Source: Streptosporangium lutulentum
GTDB lineage: Bacteria > Actinomycetota > Actinomycetes > Streptosporangiales > Streptosporangiaceae
Length of the DNA: 64,000 nt
Direction of reading: 5' to 3'
Assembly: GCF_030811455.1 (NCBI RefSeq)
Contig: NZ_JAUSQU010000001.1
Location: 310,001 to 374,000 of the forward strand
Shown: piece after piece, positions 51,284 to 58,370 of the stretch
How positions within the stretch are numbered: position 1 is the stretch's first letter
Layout of the letters: every line of letters begins with the position of its first letter
Notes under the pieces: model-generated
Seen by the model: the letters and a program-made list of their open reading frames with translations, nothing else
The model's database searches: none
Told to the model about the DNA's origin: nothing
Translations under genes and position numbers: made by a program

Positions 51284-52864
51284 TCACCGGCGGAGCCGCG
51301 CACCGTCGGCTCCGCCGGTGTCCCGATGCCTTCCGGCGGAAAGGTTACTTGCGACCGTGACCGTGGTCATCGTGATTGTCGTCGTGCCGGGGGGACGCAG
51401 GCCGGACAGGTCCCGGGCGCCGACGATGTTTCGGTCGGAAACGCTGCTGCCGAGAGCGAACTGCGGCCAGTAGCCCATGATTTCCTGCCGGCTGCGCTCG
51501 CTCCACTGCCGGGCCAGATCGCTGCGCGTCTTGTAGAAGTTCAGCGCGTAGCCGCCGGTGTAGAGGCGCAGCAGGGAGAAACCGCCGGGGTACTCCTTGC
51601 CCGCGGCCACCTCCTGCAGGGTGACGCGCGGGGCTAGCGGGCTGATCGTCCGCTTGTTGCGGTGGGTGTGCCCCGCGTAGTGCATGAAGAGCCCGGGCGT
51701 GCGGGCGTAGTCCTGCAGGATGATCTGGGCCTGCCCGGCGTCGAGGGAGCTGCTCGGGCTGATGGGGAACGCCGAGTCCTGGACGACAAGGGGGTGGTGG
51801 CCGAATACCAGGGTCGGCTGGTCACGGTCCTTGGCCAGCTCGGAGCGGAACCAGGCGAGCTGGTCGGTGGACAGGGCGCCCGCGTCGCCGCCGCCTCCCG
51901 GCTTGTCGTAGGTGTCGATCCCGATGACGCGCAGGCCCTGCAGATCGCGAGTGAAGTAGGTGGGCTCGTCGCCGGGGAAGAACTGGTCGTGGAAGCAGTC
52001 GTTGCCCTGCCACTGTCCGACCCGGCAGTGGGCGTAGGGGTCACCGATGTGCGCCCGGTCGTGGTTGCCGCGGGTGACGAAGTAGTCGCTGCGGTACTTG
52101 CCGAACTTGGTGAGCAGTTGCCCGGCCTTGCTCAGGTCGACCGGAACCGCCTCGGACGAAATGTCCCCGGCGGCCAGCAGGTAGTCCGCTTCGAGCGCGC
52201 CAGCGTCGCGGACGAGGGACTCCAGCATGACCTCGGGGTACGGCGGAAGCCCGGGGACCTGCTTGATCCCGATGTACTGCGGCTGGCCGCCGACGAGGCC
52301 CGCCTGGGTCTCGCCCATGTGCAGGTCGTTGCAGAGCGCGATGGAGAACAGGTACCGGCCGGGCGGCGGCTGGGGCGCGGTGAAGCTGAAGGGACCGGTG
52401 GAACCGTCCAGACCGTAGTCGGAGGTGCCCACCGCGTTGCCGCTGATAAGGGTGAACTGGGTCGGCGGAACAGGCTTCCCGTTGGAGCGGGCCTGATAGT
52501 AGTACGTACGACCCGGCTCCAAGCCGGTCAGTTCGACGTAGTGGTAGGGCGTGTGATGCGACAGGCCGCTCGCGACCCGGTTCAACCGGTCGGGACGGGT
52601 GCCCCAGTAGACCGCTCCGTCGGCGGGGGCGGGCTCCATGCGGCCCAAGCCGTCGTCGCTGCCGGTGTAGCCGGTGTACCAGGTGATGATGGCGCGGTCT
52701 TCGGTCAGTGTCGCCAGCTCGAGGTTCGCTGGCGACACGTCGTCGCGGCGGGTCGAGGCCACCGCCACCCCGCCACTGAAGGCGGCATTGGCAACAAGGG
52801 GGGACGCGGCTGCCACAGCAGACCAGCACAGAAGGTCTCGTCGGGTGAAATCACATCCAGGCAT
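51284..52864 (-). CDS. Tat-exported purple-acid-phosphatase-like metallophosphoesterase
   Basis: 526 aa with a twin-arginine signal (TRRDLLCWSAVAAASPLVANA), an N-terminal fibronectin-III-like domain as in purple acid phosphatases (LATLTEDRAIITWYTG, LEPGRTYYYQARS) and a calcineurin-like core: CNDLHMGE, LLAAGDISSE, VTRGNHDRAH, VFGHHPL and YAGHTHRNK. These are the five metal motifs with GNHD and GHTH intact. It hydrolyses phosphomonoesters or diesters outside the cell. The C-terminal 35 residues (GTTTITMTTVTV ...) look like unselected tail. Island cargo. Confidence 0.88.
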   Translation of the reverse strand: MPGCDFTRRDLLCWSAVAAASPLVANAAFSGGVAVASTRRDDVSPANLELATLTEDRAIITWYTGYTGSDDGLGRMEPAPADGAVYWGTRPDRLNRVASGLSHHTPYHYVELTGLEPGRTYYYQARSNGKPVPPTQFTLISGNAVGTSDYGLDGSTGPFSFTAPQPPPGRYLFSIALCNDLHMGETQAGLVGGQPQYIGIKQVPGLPPYPEVMLESLVRDAGALEADYLLAAGDISSEAVPVDLSKAGQLLTKFGKYRSDYFVTRGNHDRAHIGDPYAHCRVGQWQGNDCFHDQFFPGDEPTYFTRDLQGLRVIGIDTYDKPGGGGDAGALSTDQLAWFRSELAKDRDQPTLVFGHHPLVVQDSAFPISPSSSLDAGQAQIILQDYARTPGLFMHYAGHTHRNKRTISPLAPRVTLQEVAAGKEYPGGFSLLRLYTGGYALNFYKTRSDLARQWSERSRQEIMGYWPQFALGSSVSDRNIVGARDLSGLRPPGTTTITMTTVTVASNLSAGRHRDTGGADGARLRR

Positions 52865-52969
52865 GCTCTGAGAACTATGGGGCGGGAGTGAATGGCTCGT
52901 GGGCGCAAGGAAACCTCAAACGGTCTGAATCTACCGCGGGTTGTCGTACGCCCCCGCTACAGTCCGGTC

Positions 52970-53206
52970 GTGAATGACGATCTTAAGAACGGCCTCATCT
53001 GGTGGTCCACGCACCGCGCCACCGTTGGACTGGTCGTGCGTGACGGCATCGTGGTCGAGTCCGCCCCGTATGCCCGGCGATGGGCGCAAGGACGCGACGC
53101 CCGCGAGATCTACCGCAAGGGGGAGCAACAGAAAGGCGTGACCCTCGCGTGGGTACCGGTGGAGGCATGCGGTCCGGAGGGCGGCAGCAATCTGACCCGT
53201 TGTTAA
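52970..53206 (+). CDS. Small conserved protein of unknown function (78 aa)
   Basis: GTG at 52970 gives MNDDLKNGLIWWSTHRATVG, LVVRDGIVVESAPYARRWAQ, then GRDAREIYRKGEQQKGVTLAW. I know similar short proteins from actinomycete phages and islands but no function. It lies 39 bp before the NUDIX gene in the same direction, so they may be co-transcribed. Confidence 0.65.
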   Translation: MNDDLKNGLIWWSTHRATVGLVVRDGIVVESAPYARRWAQGRDAREIYRKGEQQKGVTLAWVPVEACGPEGGSNLTRC

Positions 53207-53245
53207 GATCACGCCTCCGTTCTTCCACGTGCAGGAGGAGACTCG

Positions 53246-53683
53246 ATGCCTGACAAGACCGTCCGCGATAAAGCCCTCTGCTACATCGTCCGAGACGGGC
53301 GACTCCTCGTCTTCCGCCACCTGGACTACGGCTCCGAAGAAGTCGGCATACAAATACCTGCGGGCACGATCGAGCCGGGAGAGGATCCCGCGAGCGCCGC
53401 CCTACGCGAGGCCCGGGAAGAGACCGGCCTCACCGGGTTCACCATTGTCCGCAAGCTCGGGGTGGTCGACTACGACATCACCCCCTATCGTCCTGAGATC
53501 CAGCGCCGTCACGTCTTCCAGTTCGCTCTTCATCAGGACACCCCCCGGCGCTGGACAAGCCATGAAGACCATGACGGGACCGAGCGGTCCATTCGCTTTG
53601 AATGCTTCTGGATCCCCCTCGAACACGGACACGTTCTGCAATCTGGCCAAGGCGCTCTGCTCTCACGCCTTTTCGACGAGTAG
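53246..53683 (+). CDS. NUDIX hydrolase
   Basis: A 145-aa protein with a full Nudix box (GTIEPGEDPASAALREAREE followed by TGL), which binds Mg2+ and cleaves nucleoside-diphosphate-X compounds. N-terminal DKALCYIVRDGRLLVF and C-terminal FECFWIPLEHGHVLQSGQ are consistent with the small single-domain type. The substrate is unknown. ATG at 53246 after GGAGGA. Island cargo. Confidence 0.9.
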   Translation: MPDKTVRDKALCYIVRDGRLLVFRHLDYGSEEVGIQIPAGTIEPGEDPASAALREAREETGLTGFTIVRKLGVVDYDITPYRPEIQRRHVFQFALHQDTPRRWTSHEDHDGTERSIRFECFWIPLEHGHVLQSGQGALLSRLFDE

Positions 53684-54072
53684 ACGGAGGCCGGCTCCGG
53701 GATATTCGCCGAGGTGCGTTCATCACCGCCGCCTGTGGGGCTTTGAGCAAGCGGGCGGAGCGTGCGCGCCTACGTAGGTCGTCATCCGTTCCTAGTTGCA
53801 GTTCTCGTTGCAATTCAGCGCCGCGTCATGTCGTTCCAGACGGACCAGCCGCGCCTGTTGGTCCAGGTGGGACCAATCGGGACAGGCAAGATCAGAGCTG
53901 CTAATGCGGTTTGGGTTTACCGTCTATTCGGGGTCCGAATCACTGTTCAGATTCAGATTCCTCGGAACGAGGGCCGGAAGCGATTCATGCGACAGCGAAA
54001 AACCCAGCCGGGCGTCAGGATCGCAACCCCCCGGTGACAAGGCCGAGATCAGCGATGGCCAAAGATGATCTC
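53684..54072. other. 390-bp intergenic segment
   Basis: Several short open frames cross this region but none has a domain, a ribosome binding site or good codon use. It is AT-richer than the genome average. It likely carries the promoter of the secreted protein that follows. Confidence 0.5.
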
Positions 54073-54855
54073 ATGAGAAGATCATCCATACTGCTAGGTG
54101 TCCTGGCTCTCCTGCTCACGCCGTCGCTACCAGGCACGGCGCACGCCCAGAGTCGCGGCTCACTGACACAGGCGATATCCGCGCTGAAGAGTGAGTTCGC
54201 AGAAAAAAGCAGTGTGCTCTTCTCCCAGAAGACCCACGACGGCTTCGGCTCGGACGTCGTCGCCTTGACGGTCGCCCACGGCAAACACCGTTTCGCGGCC
54301 AAGGTGGGCGTGTACGCCAGCGACGTCACGGACACCTTCACCACGGGTGACATGCCTACGAACTTCCGAATGATCAACGTCGGTCGCGACAGCTACACCC
54401 AAGGCACCTGGACCAAGATTCCTGAAGGCAAGAAGTGGCTCCACTGGCGGGACGCGGACGGCTTCCTTTGGTCTCAAAACCTGGTAGACGCGCTAAATCC
54501 GAAATTCTTGCAGCTGATCTCCTCCGGAGCGGAGAAGACATCCGCCAGGGATCGGTACGACGGTGTCCCTACCATCCGGTATGACGGTTCGGTGAAGGTC
54601 GGTAGCCTCGGCTCGCGCCAGGCCGGGATCTACTACGGCCCGAGAGATGGGAGATCGGTAGGAGGTCGCATCAAGTGGAAGCTCTGGTTGGGCCCGGACA
54701 ATCTGCCCAGGCGCTTCCAGACCGAGATCGTCTCTGATTCCTACGGCCCAGAGCGGGAAGTGGACATCGTGAGGATGAACGTCCTTTACAAGGGCTGGGG
54801 AACGCCTGTCCACATCGTGGCCCCGTCCAAGAACCTTGTGGCCGAAGACGACTGA
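54073..54855 (+). CDS. Secreted protein, LppX/LolA-like fold suspected
   Basis: 260 aa from the ATG at 54073 (RRSSILLGVLALLLTPSLPGTAHAQ is a Sec signal; ATG at 54055 is the alternative). The mature part is beta-rich: LTQAISALKSEFAEKSSVLF, DRYDGVPTIRYDGSVKVGSL, KWKLWLGPDNLPRRFQTEIV and VDIVRMNVLYKGWG. The pattern of a lipoprotein-carrier-like incomplete barrel ('xLWLGxDxLPRRFQ') recalls mycobacterial LppX/LprG-type and actinomycete secreted proteins; the assignment is tentative. Lower GC than the flanking chromosome. Function unknown. Confidence 0.7.
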   Translation: MRRSSILLGVLALLLTPSLPGTAHAQSRGSLTQAISALKSEFAEKSSVLFSQKTHDGFGSDVVALTVAHGKHRFAAKVGVYASDVTDTFTTGDMPTNFRMINVGRDSYTQGTWTKIPEGKKWLHWRDADGFLWSQNLVDALNPKFLQLISSGAEKTSARDRYDGVPTIRYDGSVKVGSLGSRQAGIYYGPRDGRSVGGRIKWKLWLGPDNLPRRFQTEIVSDSYGPEREVDIVRMNVLYKGWGTPVHIVAPSKNLVAEDD

Positions 54856-54937
54856 GCCCACCGCCCAGCTCGCGTCCTTTTGCGGCCCACGACCGGACTG
54901 GCTTGCAAGCAAGTGATCCACCAGCATTCTGGGAGCC

Positions 54938-55151
54938 ATCAAGCTCGGGTCGCGTCACGCCGGCAAGCTCGTCACCGTTGTCATTTAAGACACCCATTTC
55001 CGGATCCTGCACGGTGAGGAAGAGATCGCCGTCAGGCCGCGTAAGGACCTCACGCCTATCACCCGGCTCTACGTTCGTGGCGTGAACACCCAGCCGAGCT
55101 GACGTCAACCATGTCCTGAGACCAAAGCGTCAAGGATGTCCTGAGACCTCA
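54938..55151 (+). pseudogene. IS481-family transposase C-terminal remnant with IS right end
   Basis: The frame from 54938 reads IKLGSRHAGKLVTVVI, a stop (TAA), then DTHFRILHGEEEIAVRPRKD and RLYVRGVNTQPS, ending at 55102. This is the familiar end of IS481-type transposases. Two copies of ATGTCCTGAGAC (55111-55122, 55136-55147) follow, as seen at IS481 termini. The rest of the gene is gone, so it is a dead fragment. Confidence 0.8.
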
Positions 55152-55239
55152 CATTGACAGTTTTGAGCCCACAAGCTGTCTACCCGGATGTTCGGACATA
55201 GTTGGACGACTCGGGGCATGGGTTGTGACCCCCGTTCGG

Positions 55240-55332
55240 TTACTTGAAGTCGCGGCGTGCCGCTGAGGACAGCAGGAGAGCCGTGACCACGATGGGGATT
55301 GCCACGAAGAACACCGCCTGAAGGACGGACAT
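55240..55332 (-). CDS. 30-aa single-span membrane protein
   Basis: ATG at 55332, 3 bp after the stop of the 190-aa membrane protein, gives MSVLQAVFFVAIPIVVTALL then LSSAARRDFK and TAA. About 21 hydrophobic residues form one transmembrane helix with a positively charged tail (inside by the positive-inside rule). GAGTAGAGG just upstream can act as the ribosome binding site. The pairing suggests a small subunit or regulator of the larger membrane protein. Confidence 0.6.
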   Translation of the reverse strand: MSVLQAVFFVAIPIVVTALLLSSAARRDFK

Positions 55333-55335
55333 CCT

Positions 55336-55908
55336 CTACTCGGGGGTCTGGGTGCGGGCTGCCCAGCCTGGGCCTCGTACCAGGAGGGACAGTTCGGCCA
55401 GCAGTTGCGAGAAGAAGGCGGCGCAAGCGCAAACCGACACGACGACCGCGGCCCAGCGGGCGGTGGCCCGCCGACGCAGGACGCCCACGGCGAGCGCTGT
55501 CAGGCTGACGATGAGGGTCGCGATCGGTGGGAGTAAGACCATGACGAGGATCCCGTCCATCCCCATGGCTTCGCGGCGAGCCACGTCCCAAAGGACCACT
55601 GACAACACCGCGCCGCCTATCAGGAAGACCGCCGCCACGGTGGTCGCCCAGGACGCCCGATGCTCTGCATGTTCGGAGCGAGGCGTGCCCTGCGTGAGCA
55701 GATCTCGCGCGGCGATGCCGACCAGGACACCGGCGACGGCGCCGAAGGGGGCGCCGATGATGGCCAGTCCGCCGATCCCCAGGCCAAAGATCGCTGACGT
55801 CATGGGCCCGATTACGGCTCCGGCGACCGCGCCTGCGATGGCGGCCATCCCTGTGTGATGCGGACGCAACGGGTTGAGGCCCGCTGCCTTCGATACATTC
55901 GTCTCCAT
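55336..55908 (-). CDS. Polytopic membrane protein of unknown function
   Basis: A 190-aa protein with a Gly/Ala-rich double-glycine-type hairpin (MAAIAGAVAGAVIGPMTSAI, FGLGIGGLAIIGAPFGAVAG) and three further spans (TTVAAVFLIGGAVLSVVLW, GILVMVLLPPIATLIVSLTA, AAVVVSVCACAAFFSQLL). No named family recognised. ATG at 55908. It forms a two-gene unit with the 30-aa protein. Confidence 0.7.
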   Translation of the reverse strand: METNVSKAAGLNPLRPHHTGMAAIAGAVAGAVIGPMTSAIFGLGIGGLAIIGAPFGAVAGVLVGIAARDLLTQGTPRSEHAEHRASWATTVAAVFLIGGAVLSVVLWDVARREAMGMDGILVMVLLPPIATLIVSLTALAVGVLRRRATARWAAVVVSVCACAAFFSQLLAELSLLVRGPGWAARTQTPE

Positions 55909-56388
55909 GCCTTGAGAGTGGAGGACGAGGGCTCCACGAGCTATCCGTTCCCGTACTCAGATGGTGGGAGGGTTGCGATGCTCAGCTGCCCAGCAGCGAA
56001 GCACGGCAACAGGGCCGTGCGTCCCCGTACATTGGCAAGCACTACCTCATGCCGGAGCAGCCCGAGACCTTACGTCGACATATCGCACGTTTCAGCATGG
56101 GGATGTTGTTGACGGCTTCTGTTACGGCCGTGCGGGTGTGGCTGATCGGTTTGGGAATCCGGAGGCTTCGGCGCGGGCCACGCTTATCCGTCTGAGGAGG
56201 GCGTTCGTGTCATGTAAGCCGCTGGCGTGGTGACGGTCCTTGAGTATGACTCGGAAGCGTAGAGGGCACATCGGGGGCACATGGCGTCGGAAGACAGGGG
56301 CGAGCACCGTCAATTGACGGCAGCGTTCTGGCAGCTCAGAAGCGATGTCCCTGGTTCCGCCGCAGGTCACGGGCAGGCGGAATTTGCA
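55909..56388. other. 480-bp non-coding stretch before attachment repeat 2
   Basis: No gene is seen. The right copy of the island-end box (AGAGGGCACATCGGGGGCAC, 56261-56280) lies here, about 105 bp before the attachment repeat. The open frames crossing it have no homology signal. Confidence 0.55.
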
Positions 56389-56417
56389 CCCGGCCTACAG
56401 GCCGACTCGTCCGCCCT
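56389..56417 (+). repeat. Attachment repeat 2 (exact copy of the rnpB 3' end)
   Basis: 29 bp identical to 48183-48211. It overlaps the last codons of the integrase gene (stop at 56395), as is common where an integrase sits beside its attachment site. Confidence 0.88.
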
Positions 56418-57363
56418 TAAGTCGCTGACCTGGGGCTTGGCTCCCGTGATTGGCCTCTGTTCCGGTTGTGTTCCGGATGGCAGGTTTGATCACGCTCTCG
56501 ATGGCCCCGCGTCCGAGGTCCTCATCGTCGGGGAACGGGTGCCCGTACGTGTCCATCGTCTCGGCGATCGTCGCGTGGCCAAGCCGCGACTGGATCACCT
56601 TCGGGTTCGGATTCGTCTTGATCAGACTCGACGCGTAGAAGTGCCGGAGATCATGAAAGCGGGTGCCCTTCGGGAGCCCTGCCGCATCCACCGCCTCGCT
56701 CCAGCACGTCCAGAATGACGACCGCTGCACGGGCCGACCGCTCCGGTTGGTGGTGATGAGCTGATGCGGCTCCGGCTCCCATTTCTGCATGTGCGCGGTG
56801 ATCTCGGTCAGCACCATGTCGTCCGCAGGCAGGTTGCGTTTCGACGACATGGTCTTCGGCTCGACGAACTCGCCCTTCTGGACCTGCTTTTGGATGTGGA
56901 CCTTCCGGCGCAGAAAGTAGACGCGCGGTACGACTGGGCCGAGCGCTTCACCTTCCTGAAGGCCCGGACCGGCGCCGAGCTAGACCGCCGGCCTGTAGCG
57001 AGGCGTGATTGCCTCCGCGAGAGCGATGACCTGGGCTGCCGCCGGCGGCTCCATTACTCGGGGCTCCACCCGGGGGAGCGGTACCCGGGAACACGGGTGC
57101 GCCGGAACCACGCCGTCGTCCACCGCTGACTGCATGAGCGAGCGCAGCACCACGTACACCGTGGCGACCGTGCTCGGTTTCAGGACTGCGGATATGGCGG
57201 CCACGAACGACTTCGTGTCGGTGCGGGTCAGCGGTGACGGTGCAGGGCCGGGGATGGTCGTCGCCGAGCGGGAGAACCGGCCGGCCAAGTAAGCGGCACC
57301 CCAGATCAGAGAGACACGTCCGAGTACTGCCCAAGCTTGAAATTGGTTACTCCAAGTAGTCAT
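56395..57363 (-). pseudogene. Tyrosine recombinase (integrase), inactivated
   Basis: The frame from the ATG at 57363 carries a SAM-like core-binding domain (LKPSTVATVYVVLRSLMQSA, VDDGVVPAHPCSRVPLPR). It meets an in-frame amber codon (56980-56982) after ITPRYRPAV and continues in the same frame with LGAGPGLQEGEALGP, VHIQKQVQKGEFVEPKT and the catalytic part RFHDLRHFYASS ... LGHATIAETMDTYGH. The box II residues HxxR and the Tyr are intact. The box I Arg (usually TGLRxGE) is Gln, and the N-terminal arm-binding region looks replaced. It is thus doubly damaged: nonsense codon and missing catalytic Arg. It probably once integrated the island at rnpB. Confidence 0.88.
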
Positions 57364-57434
57364 ATGGAGCGTGCAGTGACGGAGAGGGTGATCCGCAGTA
57401 GGCGGGGCGCCCCTGCTCAAAGGAGAGAACCGCG

Positions 57435-57764
57435 ATGAACCGCACTACGATCGCCGCCGGCCTTATCGCCTGCGGCGCCATCCTGGCCGCGCCCGCACTG
57501 GCCGCCGGCCCAGCCCAAGCAGCAACGATCTCGTCCTATCCCGTCGGCGGGTTCGGCGGGTTCGGCGGCGGGTTCTACGGCGGCGGCATCTATGGAGGCG
57601 GCATCTATGGAGGCGGCATCTACGGCGGTGGCATCTACGGCGGTGGCATCTACGGTGGTGGCTTCTGCGGCGGTGGTATCTATGGAGGTGGCATCTACGG
57701 TGGTGGCATCTACGGCGGTGGCATCTACGGCGGTGGCATCTATGGAGGTGGCATCTGCTGCTAA
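57435..57764 (+). CDS. Secreted Gly/Tyr/Ile pentad-repeat protein
   Basis: 109 aa: signal peptide (TIAAGLIACGAILAAPALAAGPAQAA), spacer ISSYPVGGFGGFGGG, then twelve perfect pentads in two blocks: FYGGG + 5 x IYGGG, FCGGG + 5 x IYGGG, ending ICC. GGAGAGAAC precedes the ATG at 57435. Such glycine-rich aromatic repeats in other organisms build adhesive or amyloid-like surface material; that is an analogy only. Cys in the seventh pentad and at the end could crosslink. After the TAA at 57762 the same frame stays open and Gly-rich (GDRFGGGFINGSDVSGGSGF ...) to TAG at 57903, so the stop may be a nonsense mutation. I do not know a named family. Confidence 0.8.
   Translation: MNRTTIAAGLIACGAILAAPALAAGPAQAATISSYPVGGFGGFGGGFYGGGIYGGGIYGGGIYGGGIYGGGIYGGGFCGGGIYGGGIYGGGIYGGGIYGGGIYGGGICC
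57573..57752 (+). repeat. Twelve 15-bp tandem repeats
   Basis: Units of the type ATCTACGGCGGTGGC encode the IYGGG pentads. Third-base variation (TAT GGA GGC versus TAC GGC GGT) recurs in a similar order in the two halves, which suggests a 90-bp duplication of a six-unit block. Confidence 0.9.
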
Positions 57765-58016
57765 GGCGACAGGTTCGGCGGGGGCTTCATCAACGGCAGC
57801 GACGTCAGTGGCGGCAGCGGGTTCGGCCACGGCGTCGGAGTAGGTGGCCTCATCGGCATCGGCGGCCTCAAAGCCAACGTCCTCGGCAGCCAGATTGGTG
57901 GGTAGAGGACCGTGGAAGGCGGGGAGGGCGGCGAAGGACGTCGTGACCGAGGCCTGCGGCACCCCGGTTCACGTCCTGCCCGACGTGACGCCCCACCCGG
58001 CGAGCAGGGCAGGGGC

Positions 58017-58133
58017 GTGGCACCTCGCGAAGGGGCTGGGGTGTCACGTCTGAGGGGGTTGTTACAGGTCAGAAGGGGTGCCACATGTCGTGGCACCCCT
58101 CCGTGGCAGGAGCGTGGCACTCTCCGTTGCCAC
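58017..58133. repeat. Cluster of six GTGGCA(C) iterons
   Basis: GTGGCAC at 58017, 58090 and 58114, GTGGCAG at 58103, and inverted copies GTGCCAC (58078) and TTGCCAC (58127) crowd into 117 bp, about 160 bp before attachment repeat 3. The layout resembles arm-type binding sites of tyrosine integrases or excisionases. Confidence 0.6.
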
Positions 58134-58291
58134 CCCCTGGCGGCAAGAGTGCGTGATTCCGCTGTTCCGTCTCTGTTCCGGACGGCAGCAGCCAGGGGCG
58201 ACCAACGGTCACTAATGATGACCAGCGAAACGCCAGGTCAGAGCGGGTGTCGGCGGAGTAGTCACAGGTCACAAACCCGCAGGTGACAAAA

Positions 58292-58320
58292 CCCGGTCCA
58301 TAGACCGGCTCGTCCGCCAT
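58292..58320 (+). repeat. Attachment repeat 3 (diverged rnpB 3' end)
   Basis: CCCGGTCCATAGACCGG then CTCGTCCGCCAT. Compared with repeats 1 and 2 it has seven changes, of which the C-to-T/G-to-A changes inside the hairpin are compensatory (GGCC/GGCC to GGTC/GACC). The preceding GACAAAA is also shared with rnpB. It looks like a second, independently evolved rnpB terminus marking the outer island boundary. Confidence 0.75.
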
Positions 58321-58370
58321 AACGGCCGCGAACCGGCGGGGACCGCTGGGGCGTCGCGGCCACAGGTCCG

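Larger units (their letters stand above)
48183..58320. mobile_element. Decayed integrative island at the rnpB 3' end
   Basis: A roughly 10-kb segment is bracketed by copies of the rnpB 3' terminus (48183, 56389, 58292). It contains a broken tyrosine integrase beside one copy, several IS remnants, genes of lower GC content (ASCH protein, secreted 260-aa protein) and cargo unrelated to the flanks. Ordinary chromosomal operons resume on both sides. The order of events (one element or two in tandem, 48.2-56.4 and 56.4-58.3) is inferred. Confidence 0.7.
57906..58370. other. 465-bp non-coding region with recombination-type repeats
   Basis: Apart from the GTGGCA repeats and attachment repeat 3 (listed separately), no gene is found. 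It separates the island from the MoxR operon. Confidence 0.6.

Noticed and set aside
53920..53990. tRNA-like GGTCCGAATC stretch
   Set aside because: No acceptor stem, anticodon arm or CCA-adjacent pairing can be built around it.
57573..57752. CRISPR array
   Set aside because: The repeats are contiguous 15-bp coding units with no spacers, and no cas genes are present.
57417..57962. Minus-strand frame with Asp-Ala-Thr repeats
   Set aside because: It is the antisense shadow of the 15-bp IYGGG repeats, which have a signal peptide and ribosome binding site on the plus strand.
57844..58053. Short frame encoding AAKDVVTEACGTPVHVLPDV
   Set aside because: It overlaps the Gly-rich extension in another frame and has no start signal or known domain.
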